Shown here one piece after another: positions 1 through 8,203 of a stretch of DNA of 64,000 bases. Source of the DNA: JAHBNG01 sp039028975 (GTDB lineage: Bacteria > Chloroflexota > Anaerolineae > Caldilineales > Caldilineaceae); contig JBCCHB010000002.1 in assembly GCA_039028975.1 (NCBI GenBank), positions 1-64,000 on the forward strand, given 5' to 3'. Numbering within the stretch: the stretch's first letter is position 1; the number at the start of each line of letters is the position of its first letter. The notes below the pieces were generated by a model. It ran no database searches. It saw nothing but the letters and a program-made list of their open reading frames with translations, and had not been told where the DNA came from. The translations under genes were made by a program, and so were the position numbers.

Positions 1-86
1 CTCTTTCGTTCACGAGAAAATTCAAACCGATTCTCTTCGTACTCTAACTAACATCCCTATCAAATCAACCGCTCCTGACCCTTTAC

Positions 87-521
87 CTACTTTTGGCGTG
101 CCTTAACTTTTTTGGCAAACGTCAGGAACTGCACCCATATCATTTCAGCCATCTTCACATCCCCGCTTAGGGCAGCAAAATAGATCAAAGCAATACCATG
201 AACCCCTTTTGCTGTAGCCAGAGCTGGAGCCTGTTTTAAGAAATTTGCTAATTTGTCACGCCAGCCCATCATAGCAGCAATGGAAATGTCAAGTGTTGCT
301 CCTTTATCCAAAAGGTATTGGACGATTTGACGTTCTCCCATATGGGCTGCTGCACCGATTCCGGTTTCGTCGCCATCACTATGAACAGCGTATACAAGAT
401 CGGGGTGTTGCTCAACCATCTCTTTGATTTGCGTAAAACCATCTTCCCCTAGATACCCATGCGAAATATTAACAAATTCATCGATCAATTCCTGGGAGAT
501 TGTATTCGGTATCGTGTTCAT
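87..521 (-). CDS. Ankyrin-repeat protein
   Basis: A small soluble protein of about 144 residues with ankyrin-type helices: a GIGAAAHMGERQIVQYLLDKGA unit in the middle and a degenerate HGIALIYFAALSGDVKMAEM unit near the C-terminus. Ankyrin repeats mediate protein-protein contacts; no catalytic motif is visible and the partner is unknown. The open frame extends upstream to 641, but the ATG at 521 is preceded by an AGAGGGG ribosome-binding site on the minus strand and begins MNTIPNTISQ, so it is the better start. A short AraC-type DNA-binding fragment lies just upstream on the same strand, and the two may be co-transcribed. The family call is fairly sure; the role is unknown. Confidence 0.7.
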   Translation of the reverse strand: MNTIPNTISQELIDEFVNISHGYLGEDGFTQIKEMVEQHPDLVYAVHSDGDETGIGAAAHMGERQIVQYLLDKGATLDISIAAMMGWRDKLANFLKQAPALATAKGVHGIALIYFAALSGDVKMAEMIWVQFLTFAKKVKARQK

Positions 522-650
522 AAAATTTGCCCCTCTGCAAAATGTACTTGGTAGAGTAGTTTGAGAGAAATGATACAGATGTGTTAGTAGTTTAGCAGGA
601 GCGGTCAGAGGGTACTTATCGAATCTTGCGAAATTGAGCAACCGTACGCT

Positions 651-905
651 TTAAACTTGCTTGCGGTACTGACTGGGAGAAATCCCAAATCGGCGACGAA
701 AGAGGTTTGTAAACGACAGTAAGCTTTGAAAACCTACAGCGAGGCAAATTTCTGTAACTGAGAGGGGCGTTTGTATGAGAAGGGATTGCGCCTTTTCCAA
801 ACGTAGTTGAGTCAGGTAGGCGTAAGGAGTCTGATTAAATGCCTGCTTGAAGCAACGAGCGAAGTGATAGGGGGAAAGGAAAGGCATCATGCAAAGCTGT
901 GCCAT
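651..905 (-). CDS. Truncated AraC-family DNA-binding domain
   Basis: The 84 residues match the double helix-turn-helix DNA-binding domain of AraC/XylS regulators: SPYHFARCFKQAF in the first HTH, then LSVTEICLAVGF and FRRRFGISPSQYR in the second. The domain normally spans about 100 residues. Here the first helix is missing, and the frame upstream of the ATG reads only six codons (RPSTTL) before a stop at 924-926. No sensor domain is attached. It may be a decayed regulator or a minimal HTH protein expressed from the ATG at 905. It lies on the same strand directly upstream of the ankyrin gene. The family is certain; whether it is functional is doubtful. Confidence 0.6.
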   Translation of the reverse strand: MAQLCMMPFLSPYHFARCFKQAFNQTPYAYLTQLRLEKAQSLLIQTPLSVTEICLAVGFQSLLSFTNLFRRRFGISPSQYRKQV

Positions 906-1159
906 AAGGGTTGTTGAAGGGCGTTAGCGTAAATAAAAATTGCGGGGTACAATTGGGTCATGTTCGAAAGATGCAATCTGAACTTTGCCTAACCCTTGAC
1001 ACTTTATAGACATCAAACAATCGGGTTTTGTCAAATTGGTTCAATGTTATCATCAAATGGCATACTCATAATATTCGTAAACGTGCCTACTATCTATGCT
1101 GGGGCCGGGTACATATGAAATCCGATTGTCCCTCGAATCTTGAGTGAAAGGATCCCTCA

Positions 1160-1828
1160 ATGGATTTTTCAGCAGTTTTTCAAACGTGGCTCAACGCGGT
1201 TACACAACCGAACGAAGAATTCTACGATAACGAACGGAAGAGTCCAAACGCTACATTAGGTACGGCCATCATCTGGATCGTAATCGCTGCGATTATCTCT
1301 GCAATAGTCGGCGTCATTGGTATATTTATCGGATTTGGTGCCTTATCTGGTTCGGGCATTTTTGACGAAATACTCTCTGACCCTGAAATTTCATCTGAAG
1401 TACGCGTTGTGATGGAAGCCTTCTTATCTGGCGGTGGGTTTGCCGGTTTAGCTGGTGCAGGTTTGGTCGCTAGTATTATTTTTGCCCCGATTGGATTTCT
1501 GATTGGGGTGGGGATCCTCCATCTGATTGCTCGGCTGTTAGGCGGTCAAGGTGACTTTGGTCGATATGCCTATCTCAACGCAGCATTTCAAGCACCGATT
1601 CAAATTGTCACCAGCGTGCTTGGACTCATTCCGTTTTTAGGTGGCTGCGTATCATTTCTTCTTGCTCTCTACTCTCTAGTGCTCGTCTATTTTGCAACAA
1701 AAACTGAACACCAGCTGAGTCAAGGTAGATCGATCATGGTCCTGTTGATTCCCCTCATTATTGGCATACTATTGTCAGCATGCATAGTGTTAGCATTCAT
1801 TTCGTTGGCAATTCCCCAATTTCAATAG
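1160..1828 (+). CDS. Yip1-like integral membrane protein
   Basis: A 222-residue polytopic membrane protein. An amphipathic N-terminus (FQTWLNAVTQPNEEFYDNE) precedes about five hydrophobic segments, at roughly residues 34-58, 93-122, 138-170 and 193-218 (some of these may hold two helices). The phrase 'trailing P-x-x-F/Y' N-terminus, followed by Gly-rich TM helices and a GDFGRYAYLNAAFQAP loop, is the pattern of the bacterial/archaeal Yip1 domain family. The function of the prokaryotic members is not established. The ATG has GAAAGGA eight to ten bases upstream. The gene stands alone, followed by about 1 kb with no convincing gene. Confidence 0.65.
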   Translation: MDFSAVFQTWLNAVTQPNEEFYDNERKSPNATLGTAIIWIVIAAIISAIVGVIGIFIGFGALSGSGIFDEILSDPEISSEVRVVMEAFLSGGGFAGLAGAGLVASIIFAPIGFLIGVGILHLIARLLGGQGDFGRYAYLNAAFQAPIQIVTSVLGLIPFLGGCVSFLLALYSLVLVYFATKTEHQLSQGRSIMVLLIPLIIGILLSACIVLAFISLAIPQFQ

Positions 1829-2835
1829 CTAAGGCTAAGGCAAATAGGCGATTTACCTTGTCAGAGTACCGACAAGAGTTGCTGGAAGCAGTTTACCAAC
1901 AGGTCATCAAAATAGAAATGGTGGTGTCTTTCCCGGCAAATTTTGGGTTTTTCCACCGTCTTCAAAAGAAAGTTCGATGTTTAGAACTCAATAGCTGCCA
2001 AAACTTACCTTTTGAGAGAAATAGCCAACTCGAAATCGCCTTCGGCCGGGGCAATCCTTTGGGGGGATGCTTTCGCTGGATTGGGGAACACCCCAAACCA
2101 CGCCTATCCATGCGGATAGGCGTGGTTTGCTATTGTAATGTTAAACGAGACTCTGAACAAGACTACCTACCCTCCAGGCTGTATATCCCTCATAAGGTAA
2201 ATCAGGCCAGAGCGTGCCTTTTTTATGGGGCCATAAACCACATACGGACGGCCCGATATTTTCAGGCTTATGAGCCAAATATCGAGCGCAACCTCTGTGG
2301 CGTCGCGCGGCCAGCTTGTGGAGTGAGCTGTTGCTCTATCCAGTTCCTCCAGTTGCAGCAGGGTCAGCCCAAGTAGGCTAGAGCGTACAGCGATGCTGGA
2401 TTTCTGTAATCTGTTGGTAACACATATAAATTTGCTCTTTGATAAACTAAAATATACAAATGATTAAGGAATGGTTATGAGATCAGTGTAACAGTTAAAC
2501 GAGCTTTCTTTTGTAAAGTGCGTAAGTTATTTTCAATTCATTCCTTGTCCTCTAAAATTGATCATGTATTTCTCCCCTTTGCGAATACTCCGTACAAATT
2601 GACGGTCAGTTGCTTCGATTCGAGGGTATCCTAAGAGAAGTGTGTCTTCTCTAGCTTGAACTATCCGTTGGTATACTCAGTTCAAAGTGAAACCAGTATC
2701 AGTAATATCCTAAATGTACGAAATCTGTCGGCTTTTTCAGCGGCGCTTCATTCTTTCCAACAAGGTCTACTGAGTACGATTCACTAGGAAAGCAGTGGTA
2801 ACTGCATAACCTCTATGCTGGCCATACATTTTGGA
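1829..2835. other. Long intergenic region
   Basis: About 1 kb without a convincing gene. An open frame on the plus strand (1780-2376) overlaps the Yip1 gene, has no domain-like composition and no ribosome-binding site, so it is not called. The region holds a strong 15-bp hairpin (2095-2128) and a weaker hairpin at 2254-2284 (CGATATTT paired with AAATATCG). A TATACTCAG-like end at about 2672 resembles one end of the dispersed family A repeat, but no second end was found. Confidence 0.5.
2095..2128 (+). terminator. Strong hairpin, probable terminator
   Basis: A perfect 15-bp stem (AAACCACGCCTATCC with its exact complement) closed by a four-base ATGC loop. There is no long T-run after it, so it is not a textbook intrinsic terminator. 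It lies about 270 bases after the Yip1 gene and points to no other gene. Confidence 0.5.
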
Positions 2836-2929
2836 TATGGTTCGCCAGAAAAATTTTGTCCCGACATTTTCTTGATTCATCATGGAGTGTCGAATAGAGG
2901 GAGGACGAATTTTATCTGGCCCACTGTAT
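2836..2929. repeat. Family B palindromic repeat, copy B1
   Basis: Left end TATGGTTCGCCAGAAAAA, core TTGTCCCGAC, then GGAGGACGAATTTTATCTGG and a right end near CCCACTGTA. It matches the other B copies in this window (ends CCAGAAAAG and CTTTTCTGG, core GTCCCGAC). It lies 50 bases upstream of the first glycosyltransferase start and so may contribute to that leader. Confidence 0.7.
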
Positions 2930-2978
2930 GGCGCAGAAGCGGATGATGCATTCATTGCGAAGAAAGACGAGAGGCACA

Positions 2979-4064
2979 ATGATTCCTTGTCGAGTTGCAG
3001 TCGTTGAATGGACCCACGATGGTGACGCTATAGGCGAAGCCATATATCAAGAGTTACATCTTATAGGCCATGAGCCAGTGTATTTCCCTGCCCGTGCTTA
3101 TACCGATTTCATCTTGACAGGTGAAACGGATCTAGTGTTGTTATTTGGTCCCTTTGGCAAATTTTTACCCATTCTGGAATACGTGGCCCAAATGCCCTTG
3201 GAAGCCCGACCGTTGACCCTCTTTTGGAATACAGAGGGCTTTCCAAATCCTCGAATACCTTGGCCTATAATGAGGCAAGGGGCTCGGATACGCTCTTGGA
3301 TTGGTCGACATGTCGATGCCAAAGGGCTTTTGACTCGTATGCCAGTCATCAAAGATCTATTCAGCAGTGTAGACAGACAGATGATGCCGTATCGGCACCT
3401 AGGCGACTTTCTACATGCACAGTATCATGGACTCATCGATGTCTATGCCGATGTCTCTGCCGTCTATGGCCATTATCTGCGGCGGAAAGCAAACTTTGAT
3501 CCCGTTGAGGCCCCCTTGGGAAGCAGCCATCGTTGGTACACAGATCTTGGTTTAGAGCGAGACATTGATGTGATATGGATAGGGAAGCGAGAAACAAAGA
3601 GAGTAAGCAGCTTGCTGGAGCAGATACAGAAACATCTATCTAAGCAAGGGGTTCAGATGTTATTGATTGACGATGAGAAAGCCTGCTTCCGTATCGATGA
3701 GGAACGAATTCGATTGCTCAATCGAAGCAAAATCAATCTCAACATATTAAGTACATGGCATGACGAAAACTCATTAGAGATTAGTATCGCAGCCTCGAAT
3801 CGCTCGCTGGTTGTCTCAGAACCACTTTTGCCCCACGTTCTTAAGTATGAAGCAGGGGTTCACTATGTATCATCACCGATTGCAAAGTTAGCAGATACGA
3901 TCATCTACTACTTGGAGCACGATAACGAACGCGATGTGATTATAAAAAAAGCCTATCAATTGATGACCACTGAGCTCTCTTTATATTGGAGCGTCCAGAG
4001 AGTGATGAACGCCGTCGAACTGAAACGTTTTGGCTCAGAGATGAACAGGAGCCCAGGTGGTTGA
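2979..4064 (+). CDS. Glycosyltransferase (CgeB/GT4-like)
   Basis: A 361-residue cytoplasmic protein with two Rossmann-like halves. The N-terminal half starts VAVVEWTHDGDAIGEAIYQEL. The C-terminal half has DIDVIWIGKRETKRVSSLLEQI, then LLNRSKINLNILSTWHDENSLEISIAASNRSLVVSE, which is typical of the CgeB-like/GT4 'glycosyl transferases group 1' C-terminal domain. It probably transfers a sugar from an NDP-sugar to an unknown acceptor. The open frame reaches back to 2928, inside a family B repeat. The ATG at 2979 has GAGAGG upstream and is preferred. The stop overlaps the GTG start of the next glycosyltransferase by eight bases, so the two are translationally coupled. Confidence 0.7.
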   Translation: MIPCRVAVVEWTHDGDAIGEAIYQELHLIGHEPVYFPARAYTDFILTGETDLVLLFGPFGKFLPILEYVAQMPLEARPLTLFWNTEGFPNPRIPWPIMRQGARIRSWIGRHVDAKGLLTRMPVIKDLFSSVDRQMMPYRHLGDFLHAQYHGLIDVYADVSAVYGHYLRRKANFDPVEAPLGSSHRWYTDLGLERDIDVIWIGKRETKRVSSLLEQIQKHLSKQGVQMLLIDDEKACFRIDEERIRLLNRSKINLNILSTWHDENSLEISIAASNRSLVVSEPLLPHVLKYEAGVHYVSSPIAKLADTIIYYLEHDNERDVIIKKAYQLMTTELSLYWSVQRVMNAVELKRFGSEMNRSPGG

Positions 4065-5022
4065 CAAGACGATAAGAAACGGACCGTCTTACATAGAAAT
4101 TCCTATGGCTAATCAACAACCCTTGGTCTCAATTGGCTTGCCACTATATAATGGTGAAGCTTATCTGGCCGAAACATTAACATCTCTGATACTGCAAAGT
4201 TACCCCAATTTTGAAATCATTATTGTAGACAATGGCTCGACTGATAGCTCTATTGATATCTGCCAGACCTTTTCCCTGCGCGACAAGCGAATCCGAATCC
4301 ACCGCAATCGAAAGAACCTAAGGGCAGCCCATAACTACAACTTATCTGCCACTTTGGCATCGGGAAAGTACTTTACATGGATTTCCCAGGATGGTCTTCT
4401 AGAACCAACAGCATTGGAATGCTGTGTTGAGGTTTTAGAAAGTTATCCTGATATCGTTATGAGCTACCCGCGTACAATCCTGATTGAAGGTACCGGTAAT
4501 GTGGTAGGATATAATAAGGAAAAGCTTTATTTGGACTCTGCCAAACCACACATACGTTTACGGAGTAGCTTACGCTCATCCTCTTCTTCCCAACCGTTTT
4601 TCAGCCTTATACGACATAAGAAATTAATTCGCACTGGTTTAATGGGCGACTATCTTTCATCCAGCAGTGTTCTGCTAAGCGAATTAGCCATGCTTGGTCG
4701 ATGCGTTGAAGTACCAGAATATCTCGCTTACCGGCGTCTTCACAGCCATAATTCTTACAGATTCAGGCAGAGTGATGAAGAGATAGCAGAATGGCTTGAG
4801 CCAAACAATCGACAATCCATCATGGGTATGGGACTTCGAAGGCTTGTTGAACTGAACAGAGCAATTCGGCGAACAAATCTTAAAAGAGGCGAGGCCATAC
4901 GCTGTCACCTTGAACTGGTACATTTTTGCCTCAATTTTGGGCAGATACATGTCGAATTTCAGGATCTGGTTCGAGTCGCCAAGCGTACGCGCCAGCTGGC
5001 AAGTTCATGGTTTGCAAGCTAG
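4057..5022 (+). CDS. Family 2 glycosyltransferase
   Basis: The N-terminal GT-A fold is clear: PLVSIGLPLYNGEAYLAETL, then FEIIIVDNGSTDSSIDI, a basic HRNRKNLRAAHNYN stretch, and WISQDG in the place of the metal-binding DxD motif. The C-terminal 120 residues are less conserved and contain RRLHSHNSYR. It should use an NDP-sugar at the membrane face or in the cytoplasm; the acceptor is unknown. I chose the GTG at 4057 because AGGAG lies about seven bases upstream and it overlaps the preceding stop. An alternative ATG at 4105 has no ribosome-binding site. The gene is part of a small glycan cluster with the deacetylase and methyltransferase that follow. Confidence 0.85.
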   Translation: MVDKTIRNGPSYIEIPMANQQPLVSIGLPLYNGEAYLAETLTSLILQSYPNFEIIIVDNGSTDSSIDICQTFSLRDKRIRIHRNRKNLRAAHNYNLSATLASGKYFTWISQDGLLEPTALECCVEVLESYPDIVMSYPRTILIEGTGNVVGYNKEKLYLDSAKPHIRLRSSLRSSSSSQPFFSLIRHKKLIRTGLMGDYLSSSSVLLSELAMLGRCVEVPEYLAYRRLHSHNSYRFRQSDEEIAEWLEPNNRQSIMGMGLRRLVELNRAIRRTNLKRGEAIRCHLELVHFCLNFGQIHVEFQDLVRVAKRTRQLASSWFAS

Positions 5023-5263
5023 TTGTAAGACTTGATCGGTAACTAAACCTTTATATTTAGCGTCTCTATCGTAGAGCCAAAATTTGGTATCAGTAGATCG
5101 AAGTATAGTAAGCATACTTCGTGCCGCACATAGACGTGCTCATTGAACAATTGCATTTGGCTACAAATGCATAGCATCCTCTACTGAGAATTGATCTGTT
5201 CTCATCTTGTATATCCCAATTTGCTCATACTAACAATGCTCCCAGTATTCCGGAGTGCCACGC

Positions 5264-5343
5264 TACAATCGTTTTGAAAAGCGTAGGTTTCTACAGCTTT
5301 ATCAGAGGCCACAAACGACGATTTTCAAACGGAACTGAATACA
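5264..5343. repeat. Family A palindromic repeat, copy A1 (diverged)
   Basis: One end reads TACAATCGTTTTGAAAA and the other ATTTTCAAACGGAACTGAAT, which are diverged versions of the A ends TATACTGCGGTCGTTTTG and CAAACGGAGCTGAGTATA. A TTTATCAGAGG loop matches the other copies. The gap from 5023 to 5388 otherwise holds only two small hairpins, GAAGTAT/ATACTTC at 5100-5120 and GCATTT/AAATGC near 5155-5171. Confidence 0.65.
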
Positions 5344-5388
5344 AATGACGGAATTCAATCGGGGTTGCCCAATGATAGGAGTCTCAAC

Positions 5389-6213
5389 ATGACTGTGTTG
5401 CGTCAATGGATAAGCAAACGATTTCATCAACGCCTCGAGAAGAGGATCAATTTTGGTACCAACGAAGATCTCAAGCGCTCATCGATGATCTTTGCCCCTC
5501 ACCAAAATGATGAAACCCTTGGATGCGGCGGCACAATTATTCGTAAGCGCGCTATGGATGTGGCCGTTGACGTGGTCTTTATGACAGATGGCCGCTCTTC
5601 TCATTCTCATCTGATTTCTACCCAGTTATTGACGGCATTGCGTATAGAAGAAGCTCGATCTGCTTGTGAGCAGCTAGGCGTTACCCAAGATCGGGTGAGC
5701 TTTTTAAATTGCCCAGATGGGTTTGTTGATAAGGTCGGTCATATGTATGTTCCCCAGATTCTCGAACTTATTCGGGAAAGAGAGCCTGAAGAGATCTACA
5801 TCCCCTATGCAAACGATCCACAAGCTGACCACGTTGCAACAAACCGTTTACTCTGCACCCTGCTTAAGGCTAGCCGGCTTAATGTCAACGTAATGGAGTA
5901 TCCTGTTTGGGCATGGTACCAATGGCCATGGGTTCGTGTCCCGACCGTACGAGCAAAGCGCTCAGCCCCAGAGGCCTTGTCCCACACAGCAAGATTCGAC
6001 GGTGGGTTACGGATTAGTAACGATCTAAATTATGGAATATCAACTGAAGATGTCAGTGAACAGAAATTATCAGCATTGTGTCAATATCATACTCAGATGA
6101 CCCGTTTCAACTCTGACCCTCGTTGGCTTACTCTGCATGATGTGGCCGATGGAGACTGGCTTGAACATCTTTTGAAAAACAGCGAAATGTTCTACTCCTA
6201 CACAATGGGCTGA
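5389..6213 (+). CDS. PIG-L/LmbE-family deacetylase
   Basis: The LmbE/PIG-L fold is marked by MIFAPHQNDETLGCGGTI near residue 33, a variant of the zinc-binding AHPDDE motif in which His and Asp-Glu are kept. It is followed by VVFMTDGRSSHS and, in the middle, IYIPYANDPQADHVATNR, which carries the second zinc-ligand His. Members are zinc-dependent N-acetylglucosaminyl deacetylases acting on sugars or pseudo-disaccharides, so with neighbouring glycosyltransferases a role in trimming an N-acetyl sugar is likely (inference). The ATG at 5389 has AGGAG upstream. A longer TTG frame from 5365 is less likely. Confidence 0.85.
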   Translation: MTVLRQWISKRFHQRLEKRINFGTNEDLKRSSMIFAPHQNDETLGCGGTIIRKRAMDVAVDVVFMTDGRSSHSHLISTQLLTALRIEEARSACEQLGVTQDRVSFLNCPDGFVDKVGHMYVPQILELIREREPEEIYIPYANDPQADHVATNRLLCTLLKASRLNVNVMEYPVWAWYQWPWVRVPTVRAKRSAPEALSHTARFDGGLRISNDLNYGISTEDVSEQKLSALCQYHTQMTRFNSDPRWLTLHDVADGDWLEHLLKNSEMFYSYTMG

Positions 6214-6316
6214 TAGCATTTACTCTCACTACTATAGAGACATTGAAATGTATTTGAAAGGTTGCATGATTTTTTTGTATGATACACTCAGGTTGCTTGT
6301 GGTACCTGTTTAGAGC

Positions 6317-6498
6317 TATGCTGCGGTCGTTTTGAAAACCAGAATTTTCCGTAATTCTACTAGTACACAGCGGCTCAAATAGACCAATAGTTAGAGATTG
6401 GTATTTCTACGCCAAATAGCGGCGTCTAACCCTAGGCTTATTTAGGCCATCGTGTACTAGAGTAATTAAATTATGGTTTTCAAACAGCGATGAGTATA
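6317..6498. repeat. Family A repeat, copy A2, with internal insertion
   Basis: Typical ends are present (TATGCTGCGGTCGTTTTG at the left, GTTTTCAAACAGCGATGAGTATA at the right in two parts), but the copy is about 180 bp instead of 85. The extra stretch, 6360-6460, is itself bounded by an inverted CTAGTACAC/GTGTACTAG pair, as if a second palindrome had entered the loop. Confidence 0.75.
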
Positions 6499-6545
6499 GT
6501 GCATATTTATTTTGGCCTAGCGATAGAGCGGCTGTCAAGGGCTTT

Positions 6546-6647
6546 TATAGTCCGCCAGTAAAATTTTTCCCGACTTTTGTCTGCGTTTACCCAGAAGGAG
6601 AGGGCATCCCGCTTTCACGGGACAAGAATTATATCTGGCCATCTATA
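6546..6647. repeat. Family B palindromic repeat, copy B2
   Basis: Starts TATAGTCCGCCAGTAAAA, has the TTTCCCGAC core and an internal hairpin ATCCCGCTTTCACGGGA, and ends ATATCTGGCCATCTATA. It ends 12 bases before the methyltransferase start at 6660, so it forms that gene's leader. Together with A2 it fills most of the gap 6214-6659. Confidence 0.8.
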
Positions 6648-6659
6648 CAGAGAAAAATT

Positions 6660-7895
6660 ATGATCTACAAAGACGAATCACAATGTCGAGCTTCAGGTTC
6701 AGAACGACTGGAGACCATTATTGAATTTGGTGTTACGCCGTTAGCCGATCGGTTACTACGCGAGGATCAATTGAATGATCCCGAACTAGAAGCACCCCTT
6801 ACATTGGTCTTTTGCCCAGACTCAGCACTGGTGCAAATTAAAGAAACAGTCAAACCCGAAATTCTCTTCTATTCAGAATATCCTTACTTTTCATCCGTTT
6901 CTCCATCCTTGCTGCGTCACTTCCGTGAGAGTGCTGAATATATCATGGCAAATCGCACGCTCAATGGGAACAGTTTAGTTGTTGAAGCGGCGAGTAACGA
7001 CGGATATATGCTTCAAAATTTTGCACAACGTGACATTGAGGTATTGGGAATTGATCCCTCCGAGGCACCCGTGCAAGCAGCACGTGAGAAAGGCATCCCA
7101 ACCCTGTGCGACTTCTTTGGCAGTAATCTGGCAAGCCAATTAGCTAGTGATGGCAAGCAAGCTGATGTCTTTCTGGCTAATAATGTTTTGGCCCATGTGC
7201 CGGATCTGAATGGTTTTGTGACAGGCATTCGAACTGTACTGAAGGATAGTGGTGTGGCTGTGATTGAAGCGCCATATGTGGTTGATTTGGTTGATCACTG
7301 TGAATTTGACACCATCTACCACCAACATCTCTGCTACTTCTCAGTGACTGCGTTGGATCGGCTCTTTCGCAGCCACGATCTCTATCTGAATGAGATCAAG
7401 CGTACGCCAATCCATGGCGGTTCATTACGGCTCTTTGTTGAACCAGTCGAAAATGTCCAATCGTCTGTACAAGAGATGCTGCAGACTGAAGCCGGACGAA
7501 AAGTAGATCGAATTGATTACTACACAGATTTTGCAAAGAGCGTGCAATCTGTTCGTGCGGGTGTGATGGAGATACTTACACATCTGAAGGCAAAAGGAAA
7601 GAGCATTGTTGGCTATGGTGCTGCAGCCAAGGCATGTACAATGTTGGCCTACTGCGGCATCACCCAAGAGCACCTAGATTATGTCCTTGATCTCAATAAG
7701 TACAAACATGATCGGTACATGGGCGGGAACAAGCTGCACATCCGACCGACGGAGACTCTCTTAGCCGATCAGCCTGACTATGTGCTCCTGTTAGCCTGGA
7801 ACTTTGCTAAAGAGATTATGGAACAACAATCTGAGTACCGAAGTCGGGGTGGACAGTTTATATTGCCCATCCCCAAGCCACAAATTTTGGTCTAG
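6660..7895 (+). CDS. C-methyltransferase-like SAM protein (TylCIII type)
   Basis: The three-part layout of NDP-sugar C-methyltransferases is visible. The N-terminal region (about 1-75) corresponds to the zinc-binding domain; the SAM Rossmann domain has VVEAASNDGYMLQNF and VLGIDPSEAPVQAARE; the C-terminal domain has IVGYGAAAKACTMLAYCGI and YVLDLNKYKHDRYMGG. The catalytic-region phrase TIYHQHLCYFSV is also typical. The length of 411 fits the family. The two zinc-binding CxxC pairs appear as CRAS and CPDS, so one Cys of each pair is replaced by Ser. It probably methylates a sugar or related carbon in the glycan cluster; the substrate is unknown. The start codon has no obvious strong ribosome-binding site because of the repeat upstream. 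Confidence 0.8.
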   Translation: MIYKDESQCRASGSERLETIIEFGVTPLADRLLREDQLNDPELEAPLTLVFCPDSALVQIKETVKPEILFYSEYPYFSSVSPSLLRHFRESAEYIMANRTLNGNSLVVEAASNDGYMLQNFAQRDIEVLGIDPSEAPVQAAREKGIPTLCDFFGSNLASQLASDGKQADVFLANNVLAHVPDLNGFVTGIRTVLKDSGVAVIEAPYVVDLVDHCEFDTIYHQHLCYFSVTALDRLFRSHDLYLNEIKRTPIHGGSLRLFVEPVENVQSSVQEMLQTEAGRKVDRIDYYTDFAKSVQSVRAGVMEILTHLKAKGKSIVGYGAAAKACTMLAYCGITQEHLDYVLDLNKYKHDRYMGGNKLHIRPTETLLADQPDYVLLLAWNFAKEIMEQQSEYRSRGGQFILPIPKPQILV

Positions 7896-7913
7896 TATCA
7901 GCAGCTGGCTTCC

Positions 7914-8000
7914 TGTACTTCGGTTGATTTGACAAGCGTACTTTTATCCACATCTCTATTAGAGTAACCAACCTATGGCTTTTAAACAGAGCTGAGTATA
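7914..8000. repeat. Family A palindromic repeat, copy A3
   Basis: Starts TGTACTTCGGTTGATTTG, has the TCTCTATTAGAGTAACC loop and ends TTTTAAACAGAGCTGAGTATA (split across the arm). It begins 18 bases after the methyltransferase stop. Confidence 0.75.
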
Positions 8001-8037
8001 ATTTGTTAATAACCAAACACTGTTGACTCATTGGAAG

Positions 8038-8076
8038 GGCTATCCCACCTCGGGCGGGATGGCCTCGGTTATTTTT
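8038..8076 (+). terminator. Hairpin with T-rich tail
   Basis: GGCTATCCC pairs imperfectly with GGGATGGCC around a CTCGGGC loop, followed by TTATTTTT. It lies between two family A repeats and would end transcription from the glycan cluster. Confidence 0.6.
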
Positions 8077-8094
8077 AGACGTATGATAATCTGC

Positions 8095-8178
8095 TATACT
8101 GCGGTCGATTTGGAAACCGTAGTTTTCCTTAGCTCTACCAACGTAACCTAACTACCGTTTCAAACGGAGCTGAGTATA
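8095..8178. repeat. Family A palindromic repeat, copy A4
   Basis: An 84-bp copy with clean ends: TATACTGCGGTCGATTTG on the left and CAAACGGAGCTGAGTATA on the right. Inner arms GTAGTT/AACTAC pair. It ends 25 bases upstream of the next gene. Confidence 0.85.
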
Positions 8179-8203
8179 ATTCGTGTATAGTTTAGGGTAT
8201 TGA

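Noticed and set aside
1780..2376. 198-residue plus-strand open frame after the Yip1 gene
   Set aside because: It overlaps the Yip1 gene, has no ribosome-binding site or domain pattern, and includes the strong hairpin at 2095.
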